Positions 62,160 to 64,000 of a DNA stretch of 64,000 nt are shown here, in pieces. Position 1 is the first letter of the stretch; each line of letters opens with the position of its first letter. The position numbers and the translations under genes are program-made. The notes beneath the pieces are model-generated. The model saw nothing but the letters and a program-made list of their open reading frames with translations, ran no database searches and was not told the DNA's origin. Source of the stretch: Mesobacterium pallidum. GTDB lineage: Bacteria; Pseudomonadota; Alphaproteobacteria; Rhodobacterales; Rhodobacteraceae. Where the stretch lies: the NCBI RefSeq assembly GCF_019966535.1, contig NZ_JAIMID010000007.1, positions 124,001 through 188,000 on the forward strand. The letters run 5' to 3'.

Positions 62160-64000
62160 GTGGCAACCCGGGCACGAAGCATGACATGGGCGACGCGTCT
62201 GGCGCGCCTGCGGCGCACACGCCGGGTGCAAAGCATCGCGACCCTCGGGCTCGTGATCCTGGGCCCCGTGCTGGTGCTTGCAACCTTCCTTGTCCTCGGT
62301 CCGCTCGACCAGGCGGTGGACACCTTCGGGTTGCGGCTGATCCTGCTTGCCGACCTCGTTTACGTGTTGCTGGTGGCCGCGCTGGTGCTGCAACGGGTGG
62401 CGCGCATGGTCTCTGCGCGCCGGCAACGCTCAGCCGGGTCGCGGCTGCACCTGCGACTGACCGGCGTCTTCACCATCATGGCGCTGATCCCCACCGTCTC
62501 GGTCGCCGTCTTCGCCACGCTCACCGTGAACATCGGGCTCGAGGGCTGGTTCTCGGACCGTGTGCGCGGTGTGGTGGGCGCGTCTCTCGCGGCTGCCGAG
62601 GCCTACGAGGAAGAGCACCGCGCCGACCTGCGCACCGATGCGCGGGCGCTGGCCAATTACCTCAACGCGCAGCGGCGGTTCTCGCTGTTCCTGACTGATG
62701 CCGACCTGCGGGTCCTGCTGGGCCAGGGCCAAAGCCAGATTCAGCGCGGCCTGCGCGAGGCCTATATCATCGACGGCACGGGCGAGATCCGGGCGCGGGG
62801 GGAGCGGTCTTATCTCTTTGATTTCGAACAACCGTCGCAGGGCCAGATCCGCGATGCCGATGCCGAGGGGCTGATCGTCATCGAGGATTGGGACAACAAC
62901 GAATTTCGCGCGCTGATGCCGCTGACCGGCTACGTGGACCGCTATCTCTACGTCAGCCGCAACGTGGACGGGGCGATCCTGAACCTGCTCGACGACACCC
63001 AGCAGACCGCGCAGCTGTATCAGCAACTGGAACGCGAACGGGGCCGGGTGCTGTTCGAATTCGGGCTGCTCTATCTTGGCTTCGCGGTCATCCTGATCCT
63101 CGCCGCGATCTGGCTGGCGCTGTGGTTCGCCGAACGCCTGTCGCGCCCCGTGGGGCGGCTGGCGGGCGCCGCGCAGCAGGTCGGCAGCGGTGATCTGGAC
63201 GTGACCGTGGCCGAAGAGGACGGCGATGACGAAATTTCGCAATTGAGCCGTATTTTCAACCAGATGACGGGTCAACTTAAGAAACAACGTGATGAGTTGC
63301 TTGAAACCACGCGGCAGATCGAACGCCGCCGGCGGCTGTTCGATTCCGTGCTGTCCTCGGTCACATCTGGCGTTGTGGGATTGGATGAAGAAGGCCGTGT
63401 AACCTTCGTCAATCGTTCGGCCGAGCGGCTGCTCGATTGGCAGGAGGACCGCGCCTCCATGCCGCTCTCGGTGGCCGTGCCCGAGTTCGGTCCGCTGTTC
63501 GAGCGGCTGCGCGAAAGCGCGCACGAGGTCACGCAGGAAGAGCTGAAGGTCACACGCAGCGGGCGGCCCGAAAGCCTGCTGGTCCGCGTCTCGACCCGGC
63601 GGCGCGAGGATGGCAGCCTGGAAGGCTACGTGGTCGCCTTTGACGATGTGACCGACCTTGTGACGGCGCAGCGGATGGCAGCCTGGGGCGACGTGGCGCG
63701 CAGAATTGCCCATGAAATCAAGAACCCGCTGACCCCGATCCAGTTGTCGGCTGAGCGCATCCGGCGCAAGTTCGGCCCCAAGCTGCCCGATGATTACGAA
63801 AAGCTGGAACAGATGACCGAGGTCATCGTGCGCCAGACCGGCGACCTGCGGCGCATCGTGGACGAGTTCAGCAAGTTCGCCCGCATGCCGGAACCGGACC
63901 GACGGGCCGAGGACGTGGCCAACCTGCTGCGCAACGCCGTGCTGCTGCAAGAGGCGGGCCAGCCCCTGGTCGCCTTTGATACCGAGATCACCGACCGCGC
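62160..64000 (+). CDS. ntrY: Nitrogen regulation sensor kinase NtrY, 3' end cut by window
   Basis: 613 residues visible. Two N-terminal helices (IATLGLVILGPVLVLATFLV and LILLADLVYVLLVAALVLQ), a third (TGVFTIMALIPTVSVAVFAT), a periplasmic domain, and another helix near residue 310 (LLYLGFAVILILAAIWLALW). HAMP, PAS and an H box follow (RRIAHEIKNPLTPIQLSAER, His518). NtrY senses redox or nitrogen-related signals with NtrX. The GTG at 62160 has GAGGG upstream; an ATG lies 7 codons later. ntrX should follow outside the window. Confidence 0.93.
   Translation, partial: MATRARSMTWATRLARLRRTRRVQSIATLGLVILGPVLVLATFLVLGPLDQAVDTFGLRLILLADLVYVLLVAALVLQRVARMVSARRQRSAGSRLHLRLTGVFTIMALIPTVSVAVFATLTVNIGLEGWFSDRVRGVVGASLAAAEAYEEEHRADLRTDARALANYLNAQRRFSLFLTDADLRVLLGQGQSQIQRGLREAYIIDGTGEIRARGERSYLFDFEQPSQGQIRDADAEGLIVIEDWDNNEFRALMPLTGYVDRYLYVSRNVDGAILNLLDDTQQTAQLYQQLERERGRVLFEFGLLYLGFAVILILAAIWLALWFAERLSRPVGRLAGAAQQVGSGDLDVTVAEEDGDDEISQLSRIFNQMTGQLKKQRDELLETTRQIERRRRLFDSVLSSVTSGVVGLDEEGRVTFVNRSAERLLDWQEDRASMPLSVAVPEFGPLFERLRESAHEVTQEELKVTRSGRPESLLVRVSTRRREDGSLEGYVVAFDDVTDLVTAQRMAAWGDVARRIAHEIKNPLTPIQLSAERIRRKFGPKLPDDYEKLEQMTEVIVRQTGDLRRIVDEFSKFARMPEPDRRAEDVANLLRNAVLLQEAGQPLVAFDTEITDR

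Overview
High-GC, gene-dense DNA from an alphaproteobacterium, most likely Rhodobacterales (Roseobacter/Paracoccus-type). The main reasons are a nifR3/dusB-ntrB-ntrC-ntrY cluster whose NtrC lacks the sigma-54 contact loop, a surE-pcm-nlpD cluster, radA-cvpA-purF, an ispDF fusion, a large TRAP permease, and several small proteins of a type seen in that order. I saw no rRNA, tRNA, CRISPR array, insertion sequence or prophage. The window opens inside a TRAP permease gene and closes inside ntrY.

Layout. 1-8.4 kb: dctM (partial), bpt, an RDD protein, DUF2852, a YbaK protein and glnE. 8.5-16.7 kb: Entner-Doudoroff genes edd-eda with a LacI-type operator, a lipoprotein, rlmI plus a PIN protein, tpiA, a 2OG-Fe(II) oxygenase and fbp. 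16.8-18.3 kb: ribH behind an FMN riboswitch, then sufA-tfoX. 18.4-22.6 kb: a compact four-gene operon (FadR/GntR regulator, RuBisCO-like protein, DUF1537 kinase, PGDH_C-type oxidoreductase) that matches the D-apionate/3-oxo-isoapionate pathway. 22.7-28.9 kb: a short Hsp70 and a glutamylation-type polyamine or amine catabolic cluster (two glutamine synthetase-like enzymes, a class I amidotransferase, a PuuB-like oxidase). 29-44.4 kb: cell-envelope and housekeeping genes (FemAB/GNAT, nlpD-pcm-surE, purF, cvpA, radA, nat, pqiA-mlaFE-alr). 44.6-51.3 kb: a signalling pair (GGDEF-EAL protein and a CheB-like/CheR/PAS hybrid), then VOC, M15-like and tandem NTF2-like proteins. 51.6-54.7 kb: an alpha/beta hydrolase, an RTX protein without a normal start codon, hpt and a COQ10/RatA protein. 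54.9-64 kb: amtB with a likely NtrC site, cinA-pgpA-ispDF, and dusB-ntrBC-ntrY.

Nitrogen control is a recurring theme: glnE (adenylylation of glutamine synthetase), amtB (ammonium uptake) and ntrBC/ntrY lie in one window, and the amtB upstream region carries a GCAC-N7-GTGC dyad that could be bound by the NtrC encoded 5 kb away.

The most unusual DNA-level feature is a family of intergenic repeats found at nine places (2.35, 5.2, 9.16, 13.7, 25.2, 29.0, 33.0, 51.4 and 54.8 kb). Each has a roughly 30-bp arm, CCTCCGGCGGGAGTATTT followed by a purine-rich AATGAAAG end. The arm often faces a related arm (CTTCATTGTGCCAATAAACT and onward), and GC-rich hairpins follow. At 13.8 kb the hairpin tail has expanded into an exact 32-bp tandem array. 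At 25.3 and 54.9 kb strings of four to six hairpins follow minus-strand stop codons.
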